A stretch of DNA of 64,000 nt from JACKAQ01 sp020634975 [NCBI: Calditrichia bacterium] (GTDB taxonomy: Bacteria; Calditrichota; Calditrichia; RBG-13-44-9): positions 3,224,001 through 3,288,000 of the forward strand of contig JACKAQ010000001.1 in NCBI GenBank assembly GCA_020634975.1, written 5' to 3'. Position 1 is the first letter of the stretch; each line of letters begins with the position of its first letter. Shown piece by piece: positions 1-8,225 of this stretch. Below the pieces are notes generated by a model. The model worked only from the letters and a program-made list of their open reading frames with translations. It did no database searches and was not told where the DNA came from. The position numbers were made by a program, and so were the translations under genes.

Positions 1-2
1 GC

Positions 3-182
3 GGTCCCGGCGGGTTGACCCGGCTGCCGATGCTCGCCGCATACGAGGAGGCGTTTCGCTACGGATTTGTGGGCTACGCCGCAGCCATCGGCAATGTGAT
101 GGTGGTGTTCATCATCGTGGCGCTGTTCTTTTATTTGCGCATCCAGTTCCGGGAACAGGTGGATACCGGAGGCATAGCATGA
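3..182 (+). CDS. ABC transporter permease, MalF-type, C-terminal fragment
   Basis: The window opens inside this gene, and only the last 59 residues are visible. They contain one hydrophobic helix (about residues 34-49, VMVVFIIVALFFYL) followed by a short charged tail. This matches the last transmembrane helix of MalF/UgpA-type permeases of carbohydrate ABC importers (CUT1). The stop overlaps the next permease start as ATGA, so the two are translationally coupled, as is usual for MalF-MalG pairs that form one heterodimeric channel. The identification rests mainly on the neighbour; the fragment alone is not diagnostic. Confidence 0.75.
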   Translation, partial: GPGGLTRLPMLAAYEEAFRYGFVGYAAAIGNVMVVFIIVALFFYLRIQFREQVDTGGIA

Positions 183-1015
183 GCAAAAAAAACAACCGTT
201 TACGAACAGCCGTTGTGCACCTTTCGCTGCTCCTTTTTGTAATTTATCTGGTTTTCCCGATGATCTGGATCGTCGTGACATCGCTGAAAACCACCCCGGA
301 AATTTACTCGGGCGTGTTTTCGCTCATTCCCAAAACGCCGACGCTGGAACATTTTCAAACGATCATCGCCGAGGGGCAGATTTTCCGGAGCATGCTCAAC
401 AGCCTGTTCGCCGGCGTGATTGCCACGGTTTTGGTGGTGATCATCGCGATGCCTGCGGCGTATGCGCTGGTTCGTTACCAGTCGCTGCTCAACCGTTTTT
501 TTATGGGATGGATTTTGACGTCGCAGATTTTTCCGGCAATTTTGATCATCGTGCCGCTGTATCTGGTGATCCGTTTTTTCCACCTGACCGACACGCTGCT
601 GGGTCTGGCGCTGGTTTATGTGGTTTGGAGCCTGCCCTTTATTTTGTGGATGCTCTTTGGCTACATGAAAAATATTCCGGTGGAACTGGAAGAAGCCGCC
701 GCCATCGACGGCGCATCGCGGTTGCAAATTGTTTACCTGATTTTGATGCCGGTGCTGCTTCCGGCGATCGGCGCATCCGCGCTGTTCGCGTTCATTTCGG
801 CGTGGAACGAATTTTTCTTTGCGCTGGTGCTGCTGAAAAGTCCGGAAACAATCACGCTGCCGGTGGAACTGGCACGGCTGACCGGCATCGAAGGGCAGGC
901 GCGAACCGGACCGCTGGCGGCGGCGAGCATCATCGCCACAGTGCCGTCCATCGTCCTGTTTTCACTGATGCGCAAATGGTTTTCCGCCGGTTTGCTGGCG
1001 GGTTCGATCAAATAA
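179..1015 (+). CDS. Carbohydrate ABC transporter permease, MalG-type
   Basis: This 278-residue inner-membrane protein has six predicted transmembrane helices. It carries the permease EAA loop that docks on the ATPase (EEAAAIDGASRLQIVYLILM, about residues 171-190). Length and layout are standard for MalG/UgpE-type (CUT1) permeases, and the C-terminus has the usual basic ending. The start overlaps the upstream permease by four bases. The binding protein and then ARH enzymes follow on the same strand. No ATPase (MalK) is visible here; it may lie upstream of the window or be shared. The substrate cannot be read from the sequence. Confidence 0.9.
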   Translation: MSKKNNRLRTAVVHLSLLLFVIYLVFPMIWIVVTSLKTTPEIYSGVFSLIPKTPTLEHFQTIIAEGQIFRSMLNSLFAGVIATVLVVIIAMPAAYALVRYQSLLNRFFMGWILTSQIFPAILIIVPLYLVIRFFHLTDTLLGLALVYVVWSLPFILWMLFGYMKNIPVELEEAAAIDGASRLQIVYLILMPVLLPAIGASALFAFISAWNEFFFALVLLKSPETITLPVELARLTGIEGQARTGPLAAASIIATVPSIVLFSLMRKWFSAGLLAGSIK

Positions 1016-1050
1016 ATTATTCCGTGCTTTTCTAAAAAATCATACAAAAC

Positions 1051-1070
1051 GGTTCGCGCATGTGCGAACC
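1051..1070. promoter_or_regulatory. 20-bp near-perfect palindrome upstream of the binding-protein gene
   Basis: GGTTCGCGCA followed by TGTGCGAACC forms a 20-bp inverted repeat with one mismatched pair, in the 74-bp gap between permease and binding protein. It could be an operator, or an RNA hairpin adjusting expression of the binding protein relative to the permeases. The following CCCTAC resembles the edge of dispersed GTAGGG-type hairpin repeats, so a repeat remnant is the alternative. An ATG sits in its centre but lacks a ribosome-binding site. Confidence 0.35.
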
Positions 1071-1089
1071 CTACACGACTGTTGAAATA

Positions 1090-2427
1090 ATGAATTGTAA
1101 AACGCACAAAATACTGTTTCTGCTGAATTTGACAGCGATGATTTTGCTGCTGATTTTCAGCGGCTGCGAATCCGCGAACGAACAGGACGATGCCGGAAAA
1201 CCGCTGCGATTCGTCAGTCTGGCGTGGCAGGAGCAATCGGTTGCGGCGCACAAAGATATCGTTGAGCAGTGGAACACCGCGCATCCCGAAACGCCGGTGG
1301 AATATGTGCAGGGCACCTGGGGATCGATCCACGATTACCTGATCACCGCGTTCGAAACCGGCGATGTGCCCGATGTGTTCCATTACGAATCGTCCGTGAT
1401 CGTCGATTTTGCCATCCGCGGATTTCTGGCGGACCTCGCGCCGATGGTTCCCGATGAATTGCGCAGCGACGTGCTGGATGTCGCGTGGGCATCCGTCGAA
1501 CGGCCGGGCGGGCAGATCACCGGCATCCCGTTTTTGATGGAATCGTTTATAATTCTCTACAACAAAAAAATGTTTGCTGACGCCGGCATCACACCGCCAA
1601 CTGCGGAAAACCCGTGGACAATTGCCGATCTGCAACGCGCAGCCACCGCACTCACGCAGGATACGGACGGTGACGGGCAAACCGACCAGTACGGCGCGGC
1701 AATGGGATTGCGTAATGCCGCGAACATCATCATGAATCTGTCGATCAGTTTTGGCGGCTCGTTTTTCCGCAAAAATGCGGGCGAATACAGCGTTGCAGTC
1801 GGCGATGGCGAGCGCGAATTGCTCCGCCTGATTTATGGCATGCTCTATCGCGATCGCTCGATGGCGCCCTCGAGCATCGGCAAAACCGGCTCCGCGATGA
1901 TCCCCGGATTGTTCCAGGGTAACTACGCCATGCTGATCGGCATCGGCGCGTGGGCGCGGCAGCAACTCGCGGAAAATGCGCCGGAATCGTTCGAATGGGG
2001 CGTTTTTCTGCTGCCCAAAGCCGAATCGCAGAAAACCGGGATCAACACGCAAACGCTGAGCATCCCGGAAAAATCCCGGCGAAAAACCGACGCAATGGCA
2101 TTTATCGAATATTTTGTGAATGCGGAAAACATGGCCCGCAACGCGCTCTGCGACTGGATGCTGCCCACCCGCGAATCCTGTTTGGCGATGCCCGAATTTC
2201 GCAACGGCGGCAACGGCTGGGATGTGGTCAGCACTTCCGCTGAGCTGCTTTCCACCGGCCCGTGGCTGGGCGCGCCCGGATATGTGGAGTGGAAAACCCG
2301 CGTCGCCAATCCCATTTTGCAGGAATTTTTCGCCAACCGCATCGATCTCGACGAAGCGGCGGAGCGACTGGAAACCGAAAGCAACTGGGTGTTGGCGCGC
2401 TACCAAATGAGGGGGGATCGCTGGTGA
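1090..2427 (+). CDS. ABC transporter solute-binding lipoprotein, family 1
   Basis: This 445-residue extracytoplasmic binding protein belongs to the MalE/UgpB class. The start at 1090 gives a clean lipoprotein signal: basic MNCKTHK, a hydrophobic core, then a lipobox ending FSGC (Cys near residue 23). The in-frame ATG at 1060 would add ten polar residues inside a palindrome and is less likely. The mature protein has the two-lobe family pattern, including the early region GTWGSIHDYLITAFETGDVP and a calcium-like loop DTDGDGQTD near residue 200. It lies directly after the permeases. Its stop overlaps the GTG start of the first ARH gene, so transporter and glycohydrolases are almost certainly one operon. 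The substrate is unknown; a riboside or glycoside is an inference from the neighbours. Confidence 0.88.
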   Translation: MNCKTHKILFLLNLTAMILLLIFSGCESANEQDDAGKPLRFVSLAWQEQSVAAHKDIVEQWNTAHPETPVEYVQGTWGSIHDYLITAFETGDVPDVFHYESSVIVDFAIRGFLADLAPMVPDELRSDVLDVAWASVERPGGQITGIPFLMESFIILYNKKMFADAGITPPTAENPWTIADLQRAATALTQDTDGDGQTDQYGAAMGLRNAANIIMNLSISFGGSFFRKNAGEYSVAVGDGERELLRLIYGMLYRDRSMAPSSIGKTGSAMIPGLFQGNYAMLIGIGAWARQQLAENAPESFEWGVFLLPKAESQKTGINTQTLSIPEKSRRKTDAMAFIEYFVNAENMARNALCDWMLPTRESCLAMPEFRNGGNGWDVVSTSAELLSTGPWLGAPGYVEWKTRVANPILQEFFANRIDLDEAAERLETESNWVLARYQMRGDRW

Positions 2428-3410
2428 AACCGATAAACGAACATGCCCGCGGCTGCCTCGTCGGGCTGGCGGTCGGCGATGCGCTGGGCAGTCCGGCGGA
2501 AGGCAAAACGCCCGAACAGATCCGCGAACGCTGGGGACGCATCACGGATTTTTTATCCGACGAGCAGGGCGGAACGGACGATACAGAATACGCGCTGTTC
2601 AGCGCCAAGTTGTTGTTTTCATACGGACTTGAGTTATCGCCGGAAAAGATTGTCGATGCCTATCGCGCGGAGATCATTTCCGGCGACAACGCCTACAAAG
2701 GCGCGGGATTCAGCGAAATTTTATCGATCCGCAATCTCCAATCGGGATTGCAGCCACCGTTTTCAGGACAGCATTTGCACAGCTGGAGCGATGGTTTGGC
2801 GATGCGGGTTGCGCCATACGGCATCGTTGCGGCGGGAAAACCGGCGCTCGCAGCACAACTGGCGGGCATCGATGGTTGCGTCAGTCATGCCGGCGAAGGA
2901 ATTTTCAGCGGGCAGGCGGTGGCAGCAGCCATCGCGACAGCCATCACCGGCGCAGCCGTGACCGATATCGTGGCGGCAGCGCTCGCGGTTATTCCGGAAA
3001 ATTCCTGGACATTCCGCAGCATCGATCGCGCGGTGCGGATCGGCTGGCAAAGCCCGGATGTCTGGGCTTCGATTCCGCCGTTGTATGCTGCCATCGTTTG
3101 CCACCATTATTATTGGGCGGATATTGCGCCGGAAGCGGTAGGGCTGGCGTTCGGCTTGCTGGTGGCGGCGTCGGGAAATTTCACTGAAAGCGTACTCGGC
3201 GGCATCAACATCGGCAGGGATACGGACACGATTGCGGCAATTGCCGGGGCGATCACCGGCGCGCGCAGCGGATTCGCCGAAATTCCCAAAAAATGGCGCA
3301 AGCGTATCCGCTCCGCAAACGGCACCTGCATCAAAACTGTGCGGGGAATGGATTTGATGGAAACCGCGGACAAACTGGCGACACTGGCAAGCGAGTGGAG
3401 CGCATCATGA
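2424..3410 (+). CDS. ADP-ribosylglycohydrolase family protein (ARH copy 1)
   Basis: This 328-residue protein belongs to the DraG/ARH family, dinuclear-metal enzymes that hydrolyse N- or O-glycosidic bonds to ribose. The GTG start at 2424 is preceded by AGGGGGG and overlaps the stop of the binding protein. Family motifs are complete: GLAVGDALG near residue 15, TDDTE at 51-55, SDGLAMRVAPYGI in the middle, VSHAGEGIFSG, and the C-terminal metal site GRDTDTIAAIAGA with Asp266 and Asp268. It should be catalytically competent. Coupling to a sugar-type importer argues for catabolism of an imported riboside rather than reversal of protein ADP-ribosylation, but that is inference. Its stop overlaps ARH copy 2 as ATGA. 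Confidence 0.88.
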   Translation: MKPINEHARGCLVGLAVGDALGSPAEGKTPEQIRERWGRITDFLSDEQGGTDDTEYALFSAKLLFSYGLELSPEKIVDAYRAEIISGDNAYKGAGFSEILSIRNLQSGLQPPFSGQHLHSWSDGLAMRVAPYGIVAAGKPALAAQLAGIDGCVSHAGEGIFSGQAVAAAIATAITGAAVTDIVAAALAVIPENSWTFRSIDRAVRIGWQSPDVWASIPPLYAAIVCHHYYWADIAPEAVGLAFGLLVAASGNFTESVLGGINIGRDTDTIAAIAGAITGARSGFAEIPKKWRKRIRSANGTCIKTVRGMDLMETADKLATLASEWSAS

Positions 3411-4453
3411 GCGAAATTAAAAAACGGGCGTTCCGGGCGATGACCGGACTGGCTATGGGCGACGCGGTCAGTTGGCCGGCGATGTTCCAGCGCAGCCATT
3501 TGCTCCCGCCGTGGACGCGGCGGATTCGGCGCGAAATGGATGCGGCGGCGGAAAACCAGCGAATTTCCCGCTTGCCGATGCCTTTTTCGCTGAACCAGTC
3601 TGCTGCCGGATTTGACATTGCACCCGCGATTCTCAGCGAATGGGCGGTGTTTGTCGCGCAGCGGCTGATCGCCGAAAATGGCAAACTGACGGCAGAAACC
3701 GTTCGCCGCGACTGGCTGAAACTGGCTAACGCCGATGGGGAAATTCTCGCGCCGGTGAGCGTCCGTTCGGCGATTTCGAATTTGCAAAAATCCGTTTTTC
3801 CACCGGCGAGCGGCCACGACAATCCCCATTATTTTGACGATGCGGCGCTGTGCCGGGTGCTGCCAATCGGCATCATTTGCGCGGGAAATCCGGAATTGGC
3901 CGCGGTGATGGCGGAAAATGAAGCGGCGGTCACCCATTCGGAGGACGGCATTTGGACGGCGAAAGCCTTTGCCGCAGCCGCGAGTATTGCCTGCGCCGGT
4001 GGCGATCCGGCAGCCGCCATCGATGCGGCAATCGCGCAGCTCCCGCAAAAAAGCTGGAGCCGCCGGATGGCTGAGCAGGCGTTGGCTATCGCGAAATCCG
4101 CCAATTCCATTTTCGAGATTCACCCGGAATTGAGCGCAACAATCATCAACCGGGAATACAGCTACGGCGGTGCGGCGCCGGAATCGCTGGCGCTCACGCT
4201 GGCGATTGTCGAAAAATGCGGCGGCGATGTGGCAGCGGGAATCGCAGCGGCGTGCACATTTGCCAAAACCGCGGAATCGGTGCCCGCGCTCACCGGCGCA
4301 CTCTGCGGCGCGCTCGCCACGGACGATTTTCTCTCCGAAAACTGGCGCAAACGGCTGGCGCAATTGAAGGGCATCAGCCTGCCAAATCTCGCCGGCGCGG
4401 ATTATTTGGCTATCTGCACATCGATTTCGGAAATGGCGGATCGAAAAGAATAA
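3407..4453 (+). CDS. ADP-ribosylglycohydrolase-like protein, probably inactive (ARH copy 2)
   Basis: This 348-residue ARH-fold protein starts at an ATG overlapping the previous stop and is preceded by GGAG. It aligns along its length with copy 1: GLAMGDAVSW near the start, VTHSEDGIWTAKAF in the middle, and a matching C-terminal helix. Two catalytic elements are missing. There is no TDDT motif after the first helices. The C-terminal GRDTDTIAAIAGA is replaced by AKTAESVPALTGA, so both metal-binding aspartates are gone (to Thr and Glu). I infer a pseudoenzyme, perhaps a structural or regulatory partner of a neighbouring copy. The reading frame is intact, which argues against simple decay. Confidence 0.8.
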   Translation: MSEIKKRAFRAMTGLAMGDAVSWPAMFQRSHLLPPWTRRIRREMDAAAENQRISRLPMPFSLNQSAAGFDIAPAILSEWAVFVAQRLIAENGKLTAETVRRDWLKLANADGEILAPVSVRSAISNLQKSVFPPASGHDNPHYFDDAALCRVLPIGIICAGNPELAAVMAENEAAVTHSEDGIWTAKAFAAAASIACAGGDPAAAIDAAIAQLPQKSWSRRMAEQALAIAKSANSIFEIHPELSATIINREYSYGGAAPESLALTLAIVEKCGGDVAAGIAAACTFAKTAESVPALTGALCGALATDDFLSENWRKRLAQLKGISLPNLAGADYLAICTSISEMADRKE

Positions 4454-4464
4454 TACTAAAATTA

Positions 4465-4530
4465 GATTCCTGCCTTCGCAGGAATGACAATATTTGCAGT
4501 GATTGGGTCACTCCTGCGAAGGCAGGAGTC
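4465..4530. repeat. REP/MITE-like inverted repeat pair
   Basis: Two 24-bp arms, 4465-4488 and 4507-4530, are inverted copies with two mismatches. Each arm also contains its own palindrome (TCCTGCCTTCGCAGGA and its inverted version). The words CCTGCCTTCGCAGGAATGAC and GTCACTCCTGCGAAGGCAGG resemble dispersed intergenic hairpins seen in many bacterial genomes. The element separates ARH copies 2 and 3 and would fold strongly in mRNA, so it may uncouple their expression. Confidence 0.75.
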
Positions 4531-4574
4531 TCATTGCGAATAAATTTAATTTGCTAAACGAATGACAAAAAAAC

Positions 4575-5906
4575 ATGAAAATCAGTTGGATCAGCCCGGA
4601 AGATTTGCTCACCCACGAATTGCGGCAACGCAGCGAGGAAGGTTTGGATGTCCGCGAATTTGGTCGGCGCTGGGAAACCATCCGGGAATCCGGTGAAACC
4701 GCCGATGCGATCCGCGATGCGGCGCGAAAGCTGCACAACGAGCTGCAATTGCTATCGCCGCCGGATGAATTGTTGAAAAACGAACCGTCGGAGTTGCCGG
4801 CAATCCGGGCTGCCCGCCCGGAAAATCCGCTGCGGCTACCCGCTGCCAATCGCGCCGAAAGTGCGTTGGTCGATCGCATTTCCGGCGGCTGGCTCGGTCG
4901 CTCTGCGGGCTGTTTGCTCGGCAAACCGGTCGAAAAAACGCCGCGCGCAGGCATCCGAGAAATGCTGGTTGCCAGCGGCAACTGGCCGCTTTCGGACTAC
5001 ATCACCGCGAAGGGTGTGCCGGATCATCTGCTCAAAAAATATCCCTGGAATCGCCACAGCGGACGGGAATCATTGCGGGAAAACATCGTCTGCATGACCG
5101 AAGACGACGATATGAATTACCCGATGATCAACCTTTCCGTGCTGGAAACCGCCGGTGCAAATTTCCGGACGGAGGATATCGCGGAGGCATGGCTGTCGCT
5201 GATGCCGGTGTTGCGCAGTTTTACTGCGGAGCGCATCGCTTACATTAACTGTCTGCAACTGATCGATCCGCCGGAAACGGCGCGGGTCAACAATCCGTTT
5301 CGCGAGTGGATCGGTGCGCAAATCCGTGCGGATGTTTGGGGATGGATTTCACCCGGAAATCCTGGAAATGCGGCGGCGCTGGCCTGGCGCGATGCACGGC
5401 TAAGTCATGTGCAAAACGGTATTTACGGCGAGATGTTTTTCGCAGCGGTGATTGCAGCGGCGTTTGCCTGCAACGATCCGGCGGAACTGCTGCAGCACGG
5501 ATTGAACCAGATTCCCGCAAATTCCCGGCTGGCGGAAGCGATCCGTTTTGTGCTACAACTGCCATCGCGCGAGCCGGATTTCGAAGCCGCGGTTGACCGG
5601 ATTTATGAGCGATTCGGCGACTTTCACTGGGTTCACACGATTAACAATGCAGCGCTGGTTGCGGCGGCGCTGTTGTTCAGCAACGGCGATTTTGAAACCG
5701 CGATCTGCAACGTGGTGATGGGTGGTTGGGACACGGACAGCAATGGCGCCACAGTCGGCTCGATTATGGGAACGATGCTCGGCGAGCAACGCCTGCCCGC
5801 CAAATGGATCGATCCGCTGAACGACCGCATCCGCAGCAGTTTGCGCGGATTCGACAACAGCTCGATCCGTGAACTGGCGCGGCGGACGTATCGGTTAGTG
5901 TTATAG
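4575..5906 (+). CDS. ADP-ribosylglycohydrolase family protein with N-terminal extension (ARH copy 3)
   Basis: This 443-residue protein is longer than the other copies because about 95 residues precede the ARH fold. The catalytic domain begins at GGWLGRSAGCLLGKPVE. It carries a variant acidic motif, TEDDDMNY (Thr175 to Asp179), in place of TDDTE, and ends with GWDTDSNGATVGSIMG (Asp386 and Asp388), so the metal site looks complete. This divergent form is close to an ARH subgroup found in carbohydrate and nucleoside loci rather than to classical DraG. The extension is charged and helical, with no known domain that I recognise. A 121-bp gap with a hairpin repeat separates it from copy 2. No clear ribosome-binding site precedes the ATG. 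Confidence 0.85.
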   Translation: MKISWISPEDLLTHELRQRSEEGLDVREFGRRWETIRESGETADAIRDAARKLHNELQLLSPPDELLKNEPSELPAIRAARPENPLRLPAANRAESALVDRISGGWLGRSAGCLLGKPVEKTPRAGIREMLVASGNWPLSDYITAKGVPDHLLKKYPWNRHSGRESLRENIVCMTEDDDMNYPMINLSVLETAGANFRTEDIAEAWLSLMPVLRSFTAERIAYINCLQLIDPPETARVNNPFREWIGAQIRADVWGWISPGNPGNAAALAWRDARLSHVQNGIYGEMFFAAVIAAAFACNDPAELLQHGLNQIPANSRLAEAIRFVLQLPSREPDFEAAVDRIYERFGDFHWVHTINNAALVAAALLFSNGDFETAICNVVMGGWDTDSNGATVGSIMGTMLGEQRLPAKWIDPLNDRIRSSLRGFDNSSIRELARRTYRLVL

Positions 5907-6005
5907 TGTCCGGGTGTTTTGGTGTTATAGTTTAGATATTGTTTTTTCTAAATTTAAGCATCAAATCGAAACCACAACACGTTAACACATAAACATTTGA
6001 ACACT
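5907..6005. repeat. Imperfect inverted repeat of GTGTT/AACAC words
   Basis: The gap between ARH copies 3 and 4 begins with GTGTCCGGGTGTTTTGGTG and ends with ACAACACGTTAACACATAA and TTGAACACTC. The two sides are roughly complementary and would fold into a long imperfect hairpin. No coding potential is seen. It belongs to the general class of word-rich intergenic hairpins in this window. The arms are degenerate, so the exact limits are uncertain. Confidence 0.4.
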
Positions 6006-6026
6006 CAAAAAAGGAATGAACTTGCA

Positions 6027-7010
6027 ATGATCAGCAAATCAGAATTACTGAAAAATAAAGCGCTTTGCCGCGACCGCGCGATTGGCAGTCTGGTGGGATT
6101 GGCGATTGGCGATTCCTTCGGCGATGCCGCGCGCACGCCGGAAAACCACTTTATGTTCGGCATTACGATGGATTTTCAGGACGGCAAAACCTGGTCCACC
6201 GATGACACGGAATTTGCGCTGCTCACCGCCAACACGCTCATCGAATCCGGCGGCGAACTGACGCCGGAACACGTGCTTTCCGCATGGAAAAATCATGTAC
6301 TCGTGCAAAGCGAATTCCCGCGCGGCGGCGCCAGCGAACGGGAAGCGGCGCTGAACATCAAACGCGGATTGCTGCCGCCGGAAACGGGGCGATTCAATTC
6401 TTACAACATCAGCGACGGCGCGGCGATGCGCGTTGGCCCGATCGGGATTGTCAACGCCGGTGATCCGGCACGTGCCCGCCAGCAGGCGGAAATCGATGCG
6501 CAAATCAGTCACTGGCGCGATGGCATCTGGGGCGCGCAGGCGGTTGCGGCGGCGGTTGCCACGGCGATGGCCGACGGCACCGTCGATGAAATTGTGGCTG
6601 CCGCAGTTGATGCCGCACCGGCGGATTCCTGGTTGCGCCACACGCTGGAAAAATCGCTGGCGATTGTCGATGGCGCGGCATCGCTGGAAGAAGCGTGGAT
6701 GCCGTTGCATCACGCGCTGGTCACCGAATACAAAGCCGCGGTGCCGGAAGCGGTCAGCGAGGCGATTTGCGTGTTCAAACTCACCGGCGGCGATTTCCGG
6801 AAAGGCATCATTTACGGCAGCAATTTCGGGCGTGATTCCGACACGATTGCCGCAATCGTCGGGGCAATCAGCGGTGCAAAATGCGGACTTTCGGGCATTC
6901 CGCCGGCGTGGGCGGAAAAATGCCGCTATCCATCCGGTACCTGCCTCGCCTTCACCAAAGGGTTGGATATATTTGATTTAGGGCAAAAACTTTCAGATTT
7001 GATTGGGTAA
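6027..7010 (+). CDS. ADP-ribosylglycohydrolase family protein (ARH copy 4)
   Basis: This 327-residue ARH protein starts at 6027, with AAGGAA about 11 bases upstream. An in-frame ATG at 5997 would add ten residues without a ribosome-binding site. Catalytic motifs are complete: GLAIGDSFGDA near the start, STDDTEFALL, SDGAAMRVGPIGIVNAG, ISHWRDGIWGAQAV, and GRDSDTIAAIVGA at the C-terminal metal site. It is closest to copy 1 in motif layout, including the ending that begins KCRYPSGTCLAFTKGLD (copy 1: RSANGTCIKTVRGMD). It is probably transcribed with the three upstream copies, although a 120-bp gap with an inverted repeat intervenes. Confidence 0.87.
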   Translation: MISKSELLKNKALCRDRAIGSLVGLAIGDSFGDAARTPENHFMFGITMDFQDGKTWSTDDTEFALLTANTLIESGGELTPEHVLSAWKNHVLVQSEFPRGGASEREAALNIKRGLLPPETGRFNSYNISDGAAMRVGPIGIVNAGDPARARQQAEIDAQISHWRDGIWGAQAVAAAVATAMADGTVDEIVAAAVDAAPADSWLRHTLEKSLAIVDGAASLEEAWMPLHHALVTEYKAAVPEAVSEAICVFKLTGGDFRKGIIYGSNFGRDSDTIAAIVGAISGAKCGLSGIPPAWAEKCRYPSGTCLAFTKGLDIFDLGQKLSDLIG

Positions 7011-7131
7011 GTTTAGGAAGTGTTTGAGTAACAGGGTAAAAATCGGGTTTGTTATCTAAAACACTAAAAACACTTTTCACAACCCAAATATTTTCATCGA
7101 TTTAAGCGTAAAAACAGACACAGGTGAAAAA

Positions 7132-8100
7132 ATGGCAGAACATCTACTGATTCAACTGGCGCTGCTCGCGGTGGGACTGTATCTGCTGTGGGGCGGGGCG
7201 GAATTGCTGGTCAAATATTCGGTGCAGGTGGCCAGCTCGTTTGGCATCAGTCCGTTGATCATCGGGTTAACCGTCGTTTCCATCGGCACATCGCTGCCGG
7301 AGCTGTTCGTGAGTACGGTTGCCGCCATCGAAAATGAAATCGGTATTTCCATCGGCAATATTCTGGGCAGCAACATCGCCAATCTCGGGCTGATTTTGGG
7401 GCTCGGTGCACTGATTTATCCGTTGCCGGTGCAAAAAACCTGGCTTCGCCGCGAAGTGCCGTTCATGATTCTGGTAACGCTGGTTTTCGTGGGCTGCGCA
7501 ATCACGGGATTTCAGATCGGCTGGGCCGAAGGCGTTTTGCTGCTGTTGTTGTTTGCGCTATTTGTCAGTTACATCCTCCGCTATTCACTGAGAGAAATGG
7601 CGGAATTTGAGGAATTGCAAAAAGCCCACAGCGATGCAAAATCACAATCGCCGCGCGTCATCCACTGGCTGCTGATTGCCGTTGGCATCGCGATTCTGGT
7701 CGGCGGCTCGAAACTGACGGTTTTCGCGGCGGTGCGGCTGGCCGAAAAGCTGGATGTGAACAACACGATTATCGGGCTCACGCTGATTGCGCTGGGCACC
7801 TCGCTGCCGGAACTGGCGACCACGCTCGTCAGCGCCGCCAAAAAAGAGGTTGATCTGGCGATCGGCAATATCATCGGGAGCAACATTTTTAACCTGGTGC
7901 TGGTCGGCGGGATCACCGCGTTTATTCGTCCGGTAGAAGTGGACCACACCATGCTGTTTTTGGAAATTCCAATCCTTGTTTTTATTACACTTATCGTTTG
8001 GCCGATCATGCGTACGGACTGGCGGATAATTCGCGGCGAAGGCTTTTCGCTGCTGCTGGTTTACATCCTGTTTATCACTTTTTCCGCCGGAATTTTGTAA
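7132..8100 (+). CDS. Na+/Ca2+ exchanger family protein (CaCA, YrbG-like)
   Basis: This 322-residue inner-membrane antiporter has ten predicted helices in two inverted halves. Each half carries the ion-binding alpha-repeat: GTSLPELFVS with SIGNILGSNIANL in the first, and GTSLPELATT with AIGNIIGSNIFNL in the second. These are the hallmark of the cation/Ca2+ exchanger superfamily, where the glutamates and asparagines bind the ions. Length and symmetry match YrbG/MJ0091-type exchangers. The start has the weak site GGTGAAAAA before ATG. A 121-bp gap with inverted-repeat character separates it from the ARH cluster, so co-regulation is uncertain. Confidence 0.88.
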   Translation: MAEHLLIQLALLAVGLYLLWGGAELLVKYSVQVASSFGISPLIIGLTVVSIGTSLPELFVSTVAAIENEIGISIGNILGSNIANLGLILGLGALIYPLPVQKTWLRREVPFMILVTLVFVGCAITGFQIGWAEGVLLLLLFALFVSYILRYSLREMAEFEELQKAHSDAKSQSPRVIHWLLIAVGIAILVGGSKLTVFAAVRLAEKLDVNNTIIGLTLIALGTSLPELATTLVSAAKKEVDLAIGNIIGSNIFNLVLVGGITAFIRPVEVDHTMLFLEIPILVFITLIVWPIMRTDWRIIRGEGFSLLLVYILFITFSAGIL

Positions 8101-8130
8101 CATCGCGGTATTAAAACAGAAAAAAATGAA

Positions 8131-8209
8131 CCGCAGAGAACGCGGAGAGCACAGAGAAAGCGAATGTTTTTCATCAGCAATCTCTGCGAATTCAGCGCCC
8201 TCTGCGTTT
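8131..8209. repeat. Intergenic hairpin repeat (CGCAGAG/CTCTGCG type)
   Basis: CCGCAGAGAACGCGGAGAGC with ACAGAGAAA on the left faces TCTCTGCG with CCCTCTGCGTTT on the right, giving a long imperfect hairpin between the exchanger and the acyl-CoA synthetase gene. Relatives occur at 10707-10859 and 30744-30815. Confidence 0.65.
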
Positions 8210-8225
8210 AAAAAAACGAAAAATT

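Noticed and set aside
1060-1089. Upstream ATG for the solute-binding protein
   Set aside because: It lies inside a palindrome without a ribosome-binding site and would put ten polar residues before a standard lipoprotein signal.
733-2406. Long minus-strand open frame of 557 codons opposite the binding-protein gene
   Set aside because: It lies antisense to a clear lipoprotein gene, has Arg/His/Gln-rich shadow composition, no recognisable domain and no ribosome-binding site. GC-biased third positions of the real gene explain it.
3110-4363. 417-codon minus-strand open frame opposite ARH copies 1 and 2
   Set aside because: It is antisense to two coupled ARH genes, with typical shadow composition (Arg, Phe, His) and no motif.
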